Shown here piece after piece: positions 10,812 to 23,600 of a stretch of DNA of 64,000 nucleotides; within the stretch, counting starts at the first letter, position 1, and each line of letters opens with the position of its first letter. The position numbers and the translations under genes are program-made. Source of the stretch: Zingiber officinale (Eukaryota; Streptophyta; Magnoliopsida; Zingiberales; Zingiberaceae); assembly GCF_018446385.1 (NCBI RefSeq), contig NW_024589877.1, positions 62,001 through 126,000 on the forward strand, read 5' to 3'. The notes beneath the pieces were generated by a model. That model was not told where the DNA came from, did not search any database, and saw only the letters and a list, made by a program, of their open reading frames with translations.

Positions 10812-12569
10812 CCGGATCAACATTGGAAGGAGTATTTTTTCTATATCCGTATGCCCGAGCAGACCAATTTTCGGACCAAGTGGCAGGTCGACCTACCCCC
10901 CACTCCTAAGCTAAAGAAATTCAAGACCCGACCGGACTACCTCCATGCTGCAAATATGCTAGCCGGTCTACGGCTCGACATCAATAAGCTTCTTTACGAA
11001 GGAGTGATGTACATCTTCGGTCTGAGTCCCATGCGGACTCCCCTTCCGAGCAGCTTCGGTAAGAATTTAACTTGGGCATATACTTTGATTGCTAACTGAT
11101 TTCTCTTCTTTCCTATGCAGCGGACATCGTCATGGAGTCGGTAATGGCCGGCATTTTGAAGAGAAAAGCGGCGGCGCTCGAAGCCGCGACAACAAAGGAA
11201 ATGGAGGCGCTCGACATCCAGCCGGTCGGCTCGCACGAAGAAGAGAGCGAAACACATGCTGGGGAGTCGGCCGCTCAGGCTTCTCTCCCAGAGCCAGCGC
11301 CTGGGGCAACCCTCAGCCAGGAGCCCTCCGCTCGGGGTGACGACTCAGTTCCAGAAGAAGAGCAGCCTCATCCGAAAAGGCGCTGAGTGGAGACTCCAGT
11401 CCGCTCAGCCACATCTGCTGTTCAACCCTCCGCCCGAGCCACTGCAAGTGCTCGGGGAAAGGCTCCGGAGATCGAAGCCATTTCGCCCGATCGGACTCCT
11501 TCGGAATGGGACGAACCGGAGGCCCCTATTGAGGCTATTTCGGTCAGCACCCTTCCGCCCCCTCAACCAGTCAGGCGTTCAACCATCCACTCTCAGTTTT
11601 CGGCGCCGGCCTCTGATCCTCTTCCGGAAGCCGCTCGGACGACCCCAGGTCATGGCCGTACAATACGAGTCACTCTTCATCTTCCAACGGAAGAACTGCT
11701 GCCAGAGGCTGACCAACCAACAGCGCCCGAGCATACCATCACTTTAAAGGGTCCACTAGCTGAGATGTGGGTCGATGCTCGGGCACGCGTCGCGCTCATC
11801 CCCCTCCGAAATTTGGCCAATAGCCATATGCAGCAGGCCACGGGGGTAAGTTTATTTTCTCTTTTTTGAGTTTTGTATGCATTCCTTCCGATCGGCTAAT
11901 AACAACTTCTTATTTCTTTTGTCAGAGATGGGTGGAGGAGATTGCTGTCTCCAACCGCCTGGCCTTGGTAGATGAAGAACTAAGGCAACTGAAGGCGGCC
12001 GTCGGTCCGTCCGGCTCTAAAGGCCCCTCCTATTCTGAGGTGCAAAAGGAGCTGAAGAAAGCTCAAGATTTGTTGGCGGTCGAGCAGAAAAAGACGGCCG
12101 ATCAGGCCCATGCCTTGGCCGAGTCCGAGTCCGAGCGACAAGTCAAGTCGCTCGACACAAAAATAACCTTGGCCACCACTCGAAAAAACACGGCCATTTC
12201 CGACTTGGAGAAGAAGAACGTGGAGGCTCGGGGCCTGGAGCTGAAGGTAAAGGAGCTGATGGAGCAGCTTGATAGAGAGAGGGCGGGTCGTTCGGCCGAC
12301 GCGGACAATCTTCAAAATCTGAAGGATTCCCTTACTGCGTCCCAGGCGGCCCTCAAAGAATATCAAGAGGCCGAGCCGAGTCGGATCGCTACCTTAAGAC
12401 AGAGCTACATCCGATCACCTGAATTCTCGGAGAAAGTCTGCGAGCGGATGTACACAGCTTTCGACTTGGTTATGACCGCCACTACTACGTATCTGAAGTC
12501 TAAGGGTCTTCTTCCGGAGTCCACTACTATTTCGGCCGGCGATCAAGTGGCGCTCCTGGAAAACATCCC
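10812..12569 (+). pseudogene. Antisense gene of the outer Tat-like element, truncated and interrupted
   Basis: This copy corresponds to the gene at 13985-16214 of the inner element. Remaining exons are 10812-11058 (5' part deleted), 11121-11845 and 11926-12569, ending with 25005-25032 beyond the inner element. Both introns are kept at identical positions (62 bp at 11059-11120, and 11846-11925), with GT-AG borders. Exon 2 has a premature TGA at about 11384-11386 where the other copy has CGA, a CpG transition. The third exon encodes a coiled coil rich in Glu, Lys and Ala. The 5' end is joined to AT repeat and LTR sequence, so promoter and start codon are gone. Confidence 0.8.
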
Positions 12570-13371
12570 TGATCCTGTCCGAATCGCTGAACCAACGGAC
12601 GCTGGGCACGTGGCGCTCTCCTGGCAGTTGACGTAGATCCTCGACCAGTCGGACGGCGCTCCGGCGGACCTGCACAGAAGTCAGGCCGAGAAGGGGTCCC
12701 CGGCGACGACCCTCCGACGCTCAAGTCAGGCAAGCAAGCAGTGAAAAAGTGGCTCTCCAAATATTAGAACGCGTCCCTCCGGCGAAGGATGAGGGCCTTT
12801 ATATAGGGCAGCGGAGAAGCGAGTGTACACATACCGAGGTGTACACGTGTCCGCGGCCCATACGGCCATACCCCAGTAAGGGCTTGTCCGTGAGCTTACC
12901 TGACCCATACTGCTACAGTCCAAGCATGTCCTCGATCGGACAGCGGAACCCCCTGTCATAAGATTTGAAGTATGGCCTACACATGGAACATACCCGTTGT
13001 CAGGAAAAGATGTCACTTGTCCTTTTGCCTTTACTCCCCGGAGAGAGTCCGGACGGCCAGCTTCCGCGACATCCGGCCGGACGTATGCGGTGGTTTACTT
13101 AGGGAGGTTCTCAATCACGTGCTTTGTGGAGACTATTAGCAGTATGCTACCAAATCGTTTTGGTCGAGCGTGCAATCCGATCGACTCTGCGATCTCGTCT
13201 GCTGAGCGCCGGAACCCTGACTTTCGACGAGACGCCTTTAACCATCAACTGGACACCGGTCGGGCGCTCGGCCGGTCAAACCCGCCCCTCGCCGCCCGGC
13301 CACCTGCCACTTTGACTTACACGTGGCGTTGACCCCACCGGATGGGGGCCCCTGTTCTTACAACCGGATCA
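12570..13371 (-). mobile_element. 3' LTR of the inner Tat-like element
   Basis: It is 802 bp long, with TGATCC and GGATCA ends, and a minus-strand TATA box (CTATATAAAG) at 12797-12806. It abuts ATCCC on the left and a polypurine tract on the right (minus strand GAAGGGGAGGCAAG, about 13372-13385). Confidence 0.92.
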
Positions 13372-13385
13372 CTTGCCTCCCCTTC
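13372..13385 (-). other. Polypurine tract of the inner Tat-like element
   Basis: On the minus strand it reads GAAGGGGAGGCAAG, immediately before the LTR start TGATCC. It is absent from the outer copy. Confidence 0.8.
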
Positions 13386-13708
13386 AAGTCTAGTCGAAGG
13401 AGGCGATTAGTCTGACTGACTGGACTACCACCTTACTCACTTTGTCCAACTCTTTCTGCATGTCTCCAGGACTACAAGGTCACCAATCCACAACCTTCTT
13501 TGATCTCCTAAAAAGGTTAAGATCCTTCATAAGTCTAAATACATAAATGCCTCGAATGGCTGAATGCCACGTGGTGCACTGTCGTCATCGTACGGTGGAG
13601 GCGGCGTGGGGCTTTGATGGGATCGAGGCGGTTCGAAATGGACGACGCGATGTGCACTTTGACTCCCGTGACATGGATCCAACGGCGGAGGCCGCCCGGC
13701 CCCCGCCA

Positions 13709-13715
13709 TATAAAA
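13709..13715 (+). promoter_or_regulatory. TATA box for the antisense gene
   Basis: TATAAAA in a GC-rich context (CCGCCATATAAAATC), about 270 bp before the ATG at 13985. It points opposite to the LTR promoters, so the antisense gene appears to have its own promoter inside the element. This rests on motif and spacing only. Confidence 0.5.
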
Positions 13716-13984
13716 TCTTCACTCTCTACCATTCCCCTCACTTGCTTTCGCGATTTCAACCCCTGCCCCCAGCGCTTGGAGCTCCGGCAATACCGTTTCT
13801 GTTCTCCGACACTTTCCGGGGCCTCTTCCTCGATCCTTTTTCCCCGCAGTAAGGCTTTACACCTTTTCTTTCTTGCTTCCGGTGTTTACTCCGTATTTGT
13901 CTCCCCAGTTTCAATCCTTGAAACCTCTTTTTGCTCGTTGTTTTTCTCCTGCCTTTTGCTTTTTTGATTTCTTCCGATCGGCCC

Positions 13985-16214
13985 ATGGCTAGCTCTTCCC
14001 ATCCCGAAGACCAGTCCCTTGGTCCTTGGTACACCACCATGCAATCACGATTTGATCAACGTGACTTTGACATTCTAACCGATAATTTTGAAATCCCCGA
14101 AGATTTTGAACTTCTTTTAGCTGGTCCTTCCGCCCGGCCGCACCGGCCGCCGCGCGGAGCTTTCTGTGTCTTCCGCGACCAGTTTACCGCCGGTCTGCGT
14201 TTCCCTGTACATCCGTTCATCATAGACGTTTGTAATTTTTTCGGTGTGTCGCTCGACAGTCTGGTACCCAACACCTTTCGTCTACTCTGTGGTGTTGTTG
14301 TTTTGTTCAAGATTCACAACATCCCTCTCCGACCGGAGGTCCTCTTTTATTTCTATTACCCCAAGCAAGCCGAGCCGGGCACCTTCATGTTCCAAGCTCG
14401 GCCCGGCTTAGTCTTCTTCAATAAACTACCCACTTCCAATAAACATTGGAAGGATTATTTTTTCTACATCTGTATGCCCGATCAGGCCAACTTCCCGACC
14501 AAGTGGCAGGTCGGCTTGCCCCCCACTCCCGAGCTGAAGAAATTCAAGACTCGACCGAACTACCTCTATGCGGCAAATATGCTAGCCGGTCTGCGGCTTG
14601 ACATCAATAAGCTTCTTCATGAAGGAGTGATGTACATTTTCGGCCTGAGTCCAATGCGGACTCCCCTTCCGAGCGGCTTTGGTAAGCATTTTACTTGGTC
14701 CTTTATTTTGATTGCTAACTGATTTCTCTCCTTTCCTTTGCAGCGGACATCGTCATGGAGTCGGCAATGGCCGGCATTCTGAAAAGAAAGGCGGCGGCGC
14801 TGGAAGCCACGGCGGCCAAAGAAATGGAAATGCTGGGTATCCAGCCGGTCGGATCCCATGAAGGGGAAAGCGGGACTCAGGATGAGTCGGCCGCTCCAGA
14901 TTCTCAACAAAGCGTGGCCAGCGGAGCCACCCCCACTGGGGAACCAACTGTCCCCGAGGAAGGTTCCGCTCGGGAGGAGGAGCAACCTCTACCAAAGAGA
15001 CGCCGAGTGGAGACTCCCCTGCGGTCGGCTCGGCTACCTCCGCGGTCCAACCATCCGAGCGGGTCACTGCGACTGCTAGGGGCAAGGCGCCAGAGGTCGA
15101 AGCCATTTCGTCCGACCGGACACCTTCCGAATGGGACGAGCCGGCTGTTCCAATTGAGGCTACTCCGGTTAGCACCCTTCCGCCCGCTCGTCACTCAGTC
15201 TAGCGCTCAACCATTCATTCTCAGTTTTCTGCGCCGGCTTCTGATCCCCTTCCGACTGCCAGTCGGACGACCCCCGGCCATGGCCGCACTGTACGAATCT
15301 CTCTTATCTCCCGACTGAAGAGCTGCTACCAGAGGCCGACCGCCCGACCGTGCCCGAGCATACCATCACCTTAAAGGGGCCCCTAGCTGAGATGTGGGCC
15401 GACGCTCGGGCGCGCGTCGCGCTGATCCCCCTTCGGAACTTGGCCAATAGCCACATGCAGGAGGCCACGGGGGTAAGTCCTCTTTCTTCGAAGTTTTGTA
15501 CACATTGTTTCGGATCGGCCACTAATAACTTTAATTTTCTTTTGCCAGAGATGGGTGGAGGAGATTGCAGTCTCCAATCGTTTAGTCCTGGTGGATGAGG
15601 AGTTAAGGCAACTGAAGGCGGCGTGCGGTCCGTCCGGCTCTCAAGGCTCGTCTTACTCCGAGCTGCAGAAGGAGCTGAAGAAGGCTCAGGATCTGCTGGA
15701 GGCCGAGCAGAGGAAGGCGGCCGATCAGGCTCATGCCCTGGCCGAGTCCGAGCGACAAGTCAAGTCGCTTGACACAAAATTAACCCTGGCCACCACTCGG
15801 AAAAATACGGCCATCTCCGATCTGGAGAAAAAGAACGTGGAGGCTCGGGGCCTGGAGCTGAAGGTAAAGGAGCTGATGGAGCAGCTTGATAGAGAGAAGG
15901 CGGGCCGCTCGGCCGACGCGGAAAAGCTTCAAAATCTGAATGAGGCCCTTACTGCCTCCCAGGTGGCTCTCAAAGAATATCAAGAGGCCGAGCCGAGTCG
16001 GGTCGCTGCCCTAAGACAGAGCTACATCCGCTCGCCTGAATTCTCGGAGAAAATCTGCGAGCGGATGTACACAGCCTTCGACTTGGCTATAACCGCCACC
16101 ACCACTTATATGAAGTCTAAGGGTCTTCTTCCGGAGTCCACTACTATTCCGGCCGGCGATCAAGTGGTGCTCTTGGAAAGTATCCCCAAGGACCTTTATG
16201 ACTACATTGAGTAG
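13985..16214 (+). pseudogene. Spliced antisense gene: plant 'putative gypsy type transposon' domain plus coiled coil
   Basis: Three exons are inferred: 13985-14681, 14744-15472 and 15549-16214. Introns are 62 bp (with GCTAAC branch-like word) and 76 bp, both GT-AG, and the phase is kept. Exon 1 encodes a globular region matching the plant family PF04195 (AGLRFPVHPFI, then LCGVVVLFKI, and a W..YFF motif). Exon 2 has a Lys/Arg cluster (KRRR, possible nuclear signal) and low-complexity Pro/Ser sequence. Exon 3 is a long coiled coil (from WVEEIAVSNR, with EELRQLK and KELMEQLDRE). Exon 2 carries a frameshift near 15030-15060 relative to the outer copy, so this copy is broken. Function is unknown; an RNA- or chromatin-related role is only a guess. 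Confidence 0.75.
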
Positions 16215-16560
16215 ACTGTCTCTATATGTAATTAGGCCGCTCGGCTAAAAATGGATCTTTTTTTGTACTTAGGCCGCTCGGCCTAAAGTTTTAATCTTAA
16301 TGCAACGCTTTTCTTTCACGTACTGTCTTTTTGCTAGTGAATATGTATGTTGCCCGCTTCCCTATTATCACCTCTCGGGTATTGGAAAGGTTACCAAGTA
16401 TTTGGCGTTGCCCTTCCGCTCGGCTTAATACGTAATATTTCTAAATATTCCGCTTTGACGTCGGTCGAGTACCTTTAGGTGCTGGGCCGAGCGGAACGTA
16501 GAGATGATCTAACACTATTGGAGGTCAATTTCTGGGGCAGTTGCATTCTTTTAATTGGCA
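16215..16560. other. Spacer after the antisense gene with GCCGCTCGGC palindromes
   Basis: No coding region. Two copies of TAGGCCGCTCGGC near 16230 and 16273 can form hairpins, followed by AT-rich sequence that could hold the antisense gene's poly(A) site. The same stretch follows the outer copy's stop at 25033-25370. Confidence 0.5.
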
Positions 16561-17490
16561 TATTCCGCTCGGCGAGTTTACAGACGCCGGCTCGTCTCTC
16601 GATTTTTAACGTCGGAGCTCGACGGTCTTCCGCTCGGAGGGTTTATAGACGCCGGCTCGTCTCTCGATATTTAACGTCGAAGCTCGACGGTCTTCCGCTC
16701 TGAAGGTTTATAGACGCTGGCTCGTCTCTCGATATTTAACGTCGGAGCTCGACGGTCTTCCGCTCGGAGGGTTTATAGACGCCGGCTCGTCTCTCGATAT
16801 TTAACGTCGAAGCTCGGGCCGCTCGGAGGTTTATAGACGCCGCCTCGCCTCTCGATTTTTAACGCCGAGCTCGACGGTCTTCCGCCGGAGGGTTTATAGA
16901 CGCCTCTCTCGATATTTAACGCTGAGCTCGACGGTCTTCCGCTCGGAAGGTTTATAGACGCCAGCTCGTCTCTATTTAACGCCGAGCTCGACGGTTTTCC
17001 GCCGGAGGGTTTATAGACGCAGCTCGCCTCTCGATTTTAACGCTGCTCGGCGCCTCCGCCAGAGGGTTTATAGACGTCGGCTCGCCTCTCGATATTTAAC
17101 GCCTGAGCTCGACGGTCTTCCCCTCAGAGGGTTTATAGACGCCACTGTCTCTCGATATTTAACGTCGAGCTCGGCGGTCTCCGCTCGGAGGGTTTATAGA
17201 CGCCGGACTCTCGATATTTAATGTCGAAGCTCGACGGTCTTCCGCTCGGAGGTTTATAACGGCGCCTCTCTCGATTTTTAACGCCTGAGCTCGACGGTCT
17301 TCCGCCGGAGGGTTTATAGACCCTGCCTCTCGATATTTAACGCCTGAGCTCGGCGGTCTTCCGCTTGAAGGTTTATAGGCCGGCTGCCTCGATATTTAAC
17401 GTCGGAGCTCGACGGTCTTCCGCTCGGAGGGTTTATAAACGCCGGCTCGTCTCTCGATATTTAACGTCGGAGCTCGACGGTCTTGGGCGA
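16560..17490. repeat. Tandem array of a ~65-bp unit in the inner element
   Basis: About 14 units of the form GGAGGGTTTATAGACGCCGG, then CTCGTCTCTCGATATTTAAC, then GTCGGAGCTCGACGGTCTTC. Several units are shortened or diverged. It lies exactly between the 3' end of the antisense gene and the 3' end of pol. Confidence 0.92.
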
Positions 17491-17610
17491 TCCTTAACAC
17501 AGACGCTCGGCAAACACACTAGCCATCCTTTTAATTCATTTCTGCTTCCTGCATTACATGGACATGGGCGACTAGAATATACACAAAAATGAGTTACACC
17601 AGTGCACCTT

Positions 17611-20600
17611 TCATCCGGCACGATAAGGCTGGAGATGATTTGCACTCCATGGCCGATCCAGCTGTCGTCCGTCTTCATCCTCCAAATAGTAAGCGCCCGA
17701 GCGGAGCTTTTCGATAACCTTGAAGGGGCCCGCCCAGGGAGCTTCCAGCTTGCCAACGTCGCCGACCGGCTTGACTTTCTTCCAGACAAGGTCACCGACC
17801 TAGAACAATCTGGGGATTACGCGTCTGTTGTAGTTTTGCTTCATCCGTTGGCGGTACGCCATCAGCCGGACGGACGCCTTGGCTCTCTCTTCATCAACCA
17901 AATCCAGGTCCATGTTCCTCCGCTCGACGTTGCCATCATCGTAACTCTGGATCCGGACAGATTCGACACCGACTTCGACGGGAATCACCGCTTCGCCGCC
18001 ATATACCAGATGAAAAGACGTGACGCCCGTTCCTTCCTTTGGAGTCGTTCGGATGTCCCATAGGACGCTGATAACCATGATTTTACTGCATTATTTTGAT
18101 TCATATATACATGGTTTGATGTTGATTTCATAATTTAAATCATGGTTACATCACATTTTTGTGTATTGCATAGATTTTGGACTTAATTGCAAATTATATT
18201 ATTTTTGGTGTTATTTGATGCTAATATTTGATTCTTATTTTGTAGGCATCAAAGGATCTTGGATTTGGATCTATTTGGACTGAAATTGGGCTCGGATCGG
18301 AATTTAAACGAGAAGATCAAGCTTTGGGTTGATTTGGGCCGTTCATCAAGAATAGAAGAGATCTGGACTATCCGTTGAATATCTGGCCGATCCAAATTAA
18401 TGGGGAATAGATCTGAGCCATTGATGAAGATCCAGAAGTTTTGATCCAGATCTGAGTTCATATAGCCATTGATCAAGCCGAATTAATCTGGGCCGTTCAT
18501 TGAAGACTAGGCGGATCTGGGCCATCCAGTGATGATCTGATCGATCCGACCTACGGGAGGGTAGATCCAGACCCTAGATCAACATCAGTACCTTCGGATA
18601 GGAATTTGGATGACTTTCACCGTTGATTTAGCTCCGAATTAATCATAGTCGTCCGTTCAGATCCAGATCTGATTTAAATATGAGAAGCTACAGTGTTCTT
18701 CTTCGTCGACTCCTCCTCGCACAGCGCCGCATCCCGCGAGATTTCCAGTGGATTCCGACCACCATCCTCTTCCATATCTACTTCTCAGTGAGTCTCATTG
18801 GTGTTGGAGCTTCCATCCGTTGGCTTCCAAGTCTTAATCATCTGCACGCGCCGGCGAACATCTCTCCGGAGCTCAGATCTGTCCGTGAGTTTCCTCTGCT
18901 TCAGCCATCATCGGAGGAATTCCTTGGTGACAGTGGCTCGCCCTCCATCAGAGAGCATCGATTCAGAGGTTGCATTCTTCAGATCTGCAGAATTTCGAGC
19001 TTGGCAGATTCATTCTTCACCAGCTTTTCCGGGAAGATTTTCTTCGGTGTTGGGGAATTCTGAACTGAGTTAAGTGTTTGAGAGCTTCTTCATTCATGTT
19101 CCTTGTGTGACGGCAAGGAAAGACTCATTAGAAGAGTAGATTTGAGTAGAGATGGTTTAGATTCAAATTCTGCAATTTATTATTTCTGCATTTTTGTTTC
19201 TTCAGATTTTGTCATCGGATTCCTTGTTTCTTTTAAATCTGAACTGAGTAGTTATAGCTTTGTCCCTTTAGATCACATTTCTGCAATTAAATTCTGTTTA
19301 ACTTGTTTCTTTCAATTCTGAATTTGTTAATTACTGCTTTGCAAACCCCATTTCTGATTTCTAATTGAGATCCTGATTTTCTTTGAACTTCTAAATTCTA
19401 ACCAGTAGTTAGCTGATAACTTAGCTTGAATTCTAGTTTTAATTCCATGTATCAATTCACAAGTTAGGGGTAGTTTTAATTCAAAAACTTCAATGATGCT
19501 TGGATCCGAATTTGTTTGTGCTGTGAATGAATTTGATTGTAGATACTTAATTTGAGATGATGAATGTTACCTCTGTTTTGTGTGTACTTGAAAGGATGGA
19601 GTAGAATCATGTTTGAATGAGGTTGATCTTTCTTGTCTCTGCTCACACATATATTTTGCTAGTAAACCTTGGAAAAAAATACGACTCGGGACTCGTTGCT
19701 ACAACGCTTGTATTAATTTTAATGAGTTTCAATCTTAATTAATTTGATGTGCCAAGTGACATGAAAATGGCTGACATCAAATTTTGGCGCCGTTGCCCGG
19801 CACTTCATCCACCCAACTTCCTCCCAAATGGTCGAGCTGAGCGCGTAGAATACGAACAATTTCCCGATTGGCTACTTCGGCTTGACCTTTGCTTTGGGGA
19901 TAGGCCACAGATGTGAAGTGTTGCTCAATGCCGAAGCTTTTGCACCAATCTTCGAGCAATTTTCCTGTGAACTTCCGCCCGTTGTCGGAAATAAGTCGAC
20001 GAGGGATGCCGAACCGACAGATGATGTTCTGCCAGATGAACTTCTTGACCATCTGCTCGGTAATCTTGGCTAGCGACTCGGCCTCCACCCACTTGGAAAA
20101 ATAATCAACTGCCACAAGTAAAAATTTCCGCTGCCCGGTCGCCATAGGGAATGGACCCACAATATCCATTCCCCACTGATCAAACGGACATGAGACCGTT
20201 GACGCCTTCATTTCCTCCGCCGGTCGATGGGAGACATTGTGATACTTCTGGCAGGATAGGCACGTCGACACGGTCCGAGCGGCGTCTGCTTGTAAGGTTG
20301 GCCAGAAGTATCCGGCCAGCAGGATCTTCTTAGCTAGTGATCGTCCGCCCGGATGCCCACCACACGATCCTTGATGCACTTCTTGGAGGATGTAATCCGA
20401 GTCTTCCGAGCTCACGCATTTCAACAGCGGCCGAGAGAAAGCCTTCTTATAGAGCTGATCACCAATGAGTGTGAACCGACCGGCTCTCCTCCTTAACAGC
20501 TCGGCTTCATTCCGGTCGGACGGGGTGGCGCCCAAGCGCAAAAACTCCGTGATGGGTGTCCTCCAGTCACTCGGCAACGTGAGGCCCTCCATCCGGTCGA

Positions 20601-23600
20601 CGTGCGCCACCAAAGATACTTGTTCAATTGGCTGCTGGATGGCGATCGACGTTATTGAGCTTGCAAGTTTGGCTAACTCATCAGCCGCTTGGTTCTCCGC
20701 TCGGGGTATCTTCTGGATAATAACTTCTCTGAAGTCGGCTCTAAGTTTCTCGAAGGCTTGAGCATAAAGCTTGAGTCGAGCGTTGTTGATTTCAAAAGTA
20801 CCTGTGAGCTGCTGAGCGACCAGTTGGGAGTCTGAATGGAGCGTTACCCGTCCGGCCCCTACATGCCGGGCGGCCTGTAAGCCAGCTATAAGGGCTTCAT
20901 ATTCTGCCTCATTATTCGTAGCTATATAATCCAGCCTGACGGATAAGTGCATCTTCTCTTCTTGGGGAGACAGCAATAAGACACCAATACCGCTCCCGAG
21001 CCGAGTGGAGGATCCATTTACAAATACCTTCCACATGGCTTCGGGCTCTGGTCTTTGTACCTCGGTGACAAAATCCACCAAGGACTGCGCTTTTATCGCC
21101 GACCGAGGCTGGTATTGAATGTCGAACTCGCTCAACTCGGTTGTCCATTTGATGAGCCGTCCGGACGCTTCGGGATTCAACAGCACTCTTCCCAACGGGC
21201 TATTCGTCCGGACGATGATAGTATGAGCCAAGAAATAAGGACGGAGGCGCCGAGCGGCGAGGACCAAAGCGAAAGCAAGTTTCTCGAGCCCGGTGTAGCG
21301 AGATTCAGCATCTTTTAAAATATGGCTCAGAAAATACACTGGCTCTTCTCCGCTCGGCCTTACTAATGCTGAGCCGACGGCTTGTTCAGTAGAAGATAAG
21401 TAGATACAAAGTGGCTCACCCGCAGCTGACTTGGCTAGTATCAGAAGAGAATTCAAATATGTCTTCAGATCTTCGAACGCCTGATCGCATTCTTCGTCCC
21501 ATTGAAACTTGGCGGCTTTGCGCAAGATTTTAAAGAAAGGCAGTCTCCGGTCGGCGGTTTTGGAGATGAACCTAGACAGGGCAGTTATCCGACCGGTCAA
21601 ACGCTGCACTTCCCTCAAATTACTTGGAGGCGGCATGTCTTGTAGAGCTTTCACCTTGCTGGGATTTGCTTCAATACCCCGCTCGGTCACTATGTAACCT
21701 AGGAAGCGTCCTCCTTTTGCTCCGAATAGACACTTCTGGGGATTTAGTTTAACGTCATACCTCCTCAGTGTTCGGAAAGTCTCCTTCATGTCTTCCAAGA
21801 GGTCGGCCGCTCGAACGGATTTGATGAGAATGTCGTCCATGTATACTTCTAGATTCCGCCCGATCTGCTCTCTGAACACTTTGTTCATCAAGCGTTAATA
21901 CGTGGCTCCCGTGTTCTTCAATCCGAACGGCATCACCTTATAGCAATAGGTGCCGTCGGCTGTAACGAACCTAACTTTTTCTTGATCTTCCCGAGCGAGC
22001 GGCACTTGATGATAGCCTTGGTAAGCGTCAAGCATACATATTAATTCGCAGCCGGCCGTAGAGTCCACCAACTGATCTATCCGGGGCAAAGGATAAAAAT
22101 CTTTCGGGCAAGCTTTGTTGAGATCCCGAAAATCTATGCACACTCTCCACTTGTTGCCTGGCTTGGAGACTAATACTACGTTAGCCAACCAGCTCGGGAA
22201 CTGCACCTCGCGTATATGGTCGGCCTCCAGAAGCTTCTCAACTTCCGCCCGGATGATGACATTCTGCTCGGCGCTGAAGTCCCTTTTTCTTTGCTTTACA
22301 GGCCGAGCATCCGGTCGGACGTGGAGCTTATGCTGTGCTATACTTGGTGAAATTCCGGGCAGTTCATGTGTCGACCAGACGAAGACATTATGGTTTCTTC
22401 GGAGACATTGGATCACCTCCTCTTTCTGATTCGCCTCCAGATCGGACGCGATGAAGGTCGTGGCCTCCGATCGGGTCGGGTGTATCTGCACTTCCTCTTT
22501 TTCTTCGTAAACTAAAGAGGGAGGCTTTTCAGTGATGGCGTTTACCTCGATCCGAGGCGTCTTCCGAGCGGAATTGGCTTCTGCTCGGACCATCTCTATG
22601 TAGCATCGCCGAGCGACCAGTTGATCTCCCCCGTACTTCTCCCGCTTTGTCATCCACGGGGAACTTGATCTTCTGGTGGAAGGTGGAGACGGCCGCTCGG
22701 AATTCGCTGAGAGCAGGTCGCCCCAATATGACGTTGTATGCCGACGGAGAGTCCACCACGACGAAGTTTGCTGTGCGCGTCCTTCTGAGCGGCTCCACTC
22801 CCAGAGATATGGCCAGACGGATCTATCCAACCGGCTAAACTTCATTACCCGTAAACCCGTAAAGGGGGGTTGTCATGGGCAGCAGCTCGACTCGATCAAT
22901 TTGCAGTTGATCGAATGCTTTCTTGAATATGATATTGACTGAGCTCCCTGTGTCAATAAAAACGCGGTGAATAGTGTAGTTGGCTATTACCGCTTTGATG
23001 AGAAGGGCGTCGTCATGGGGGACTTCAACTCCTTCCAAGTCCCTGGGTCCGAAACTAATTTCTGGTCCGCTCGCCCGTTCCTGACTGCAGCCGACCGCAT
23101 GGATCTGGAGCTGTCGGACGCTCGCCTTTCTTGCTCGGTTAGAGTCACCTCCGGTCGGTCCGCCAGCAATGATGTTGATCTCACCTCGGGAAGTGTTACT
23201 TCTATTTTCTTCTTCTCGAGCGGACGGTCGAGACCGTTCTCTAGACATTCGGCGATTCTCACGCCTTGGAGAGCGATGCCGATCGGGAGTCTGTTGTTTT
23301 CGCCTGTCAATTTGAGTCCGATCGGCTTCATGAGTTCTCTGTCGCCTATCGGATGAGGGAGATCGTCGACCACCATTCCGGGGAACGGGTTGAGCAATCA
23401 AGGGAAGACTTCGACAATCTCTTGTGTTGTGCGTATCCGTCCGGTGGAAGGAGCAGAACATCGGGGTCCATTTCTTCTTTGGCTTGGGCCGGGCGGCAGC
23501 TACCTCTTGCACTTGGGACCTGGCATGGGGGGAGCGGATTGCTTCGGCTCTTGGTCCTCTGGGTGGGTGAGCAGCATGCTGCTTCCGCTCGGCAAGAGGA

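Noticed and set aside
14753..15194. Minus-strand frames over exon 2 of the antisense gene
   Set aside because: High GC content gives open frames on both strands; only the plus-strand frame has conserved splice borders in both copies.
16560..17490. CRISPR-like array
   Set aside because: Units are contiguous tandem repeats without unique spacers, in plant nuclear DNA.
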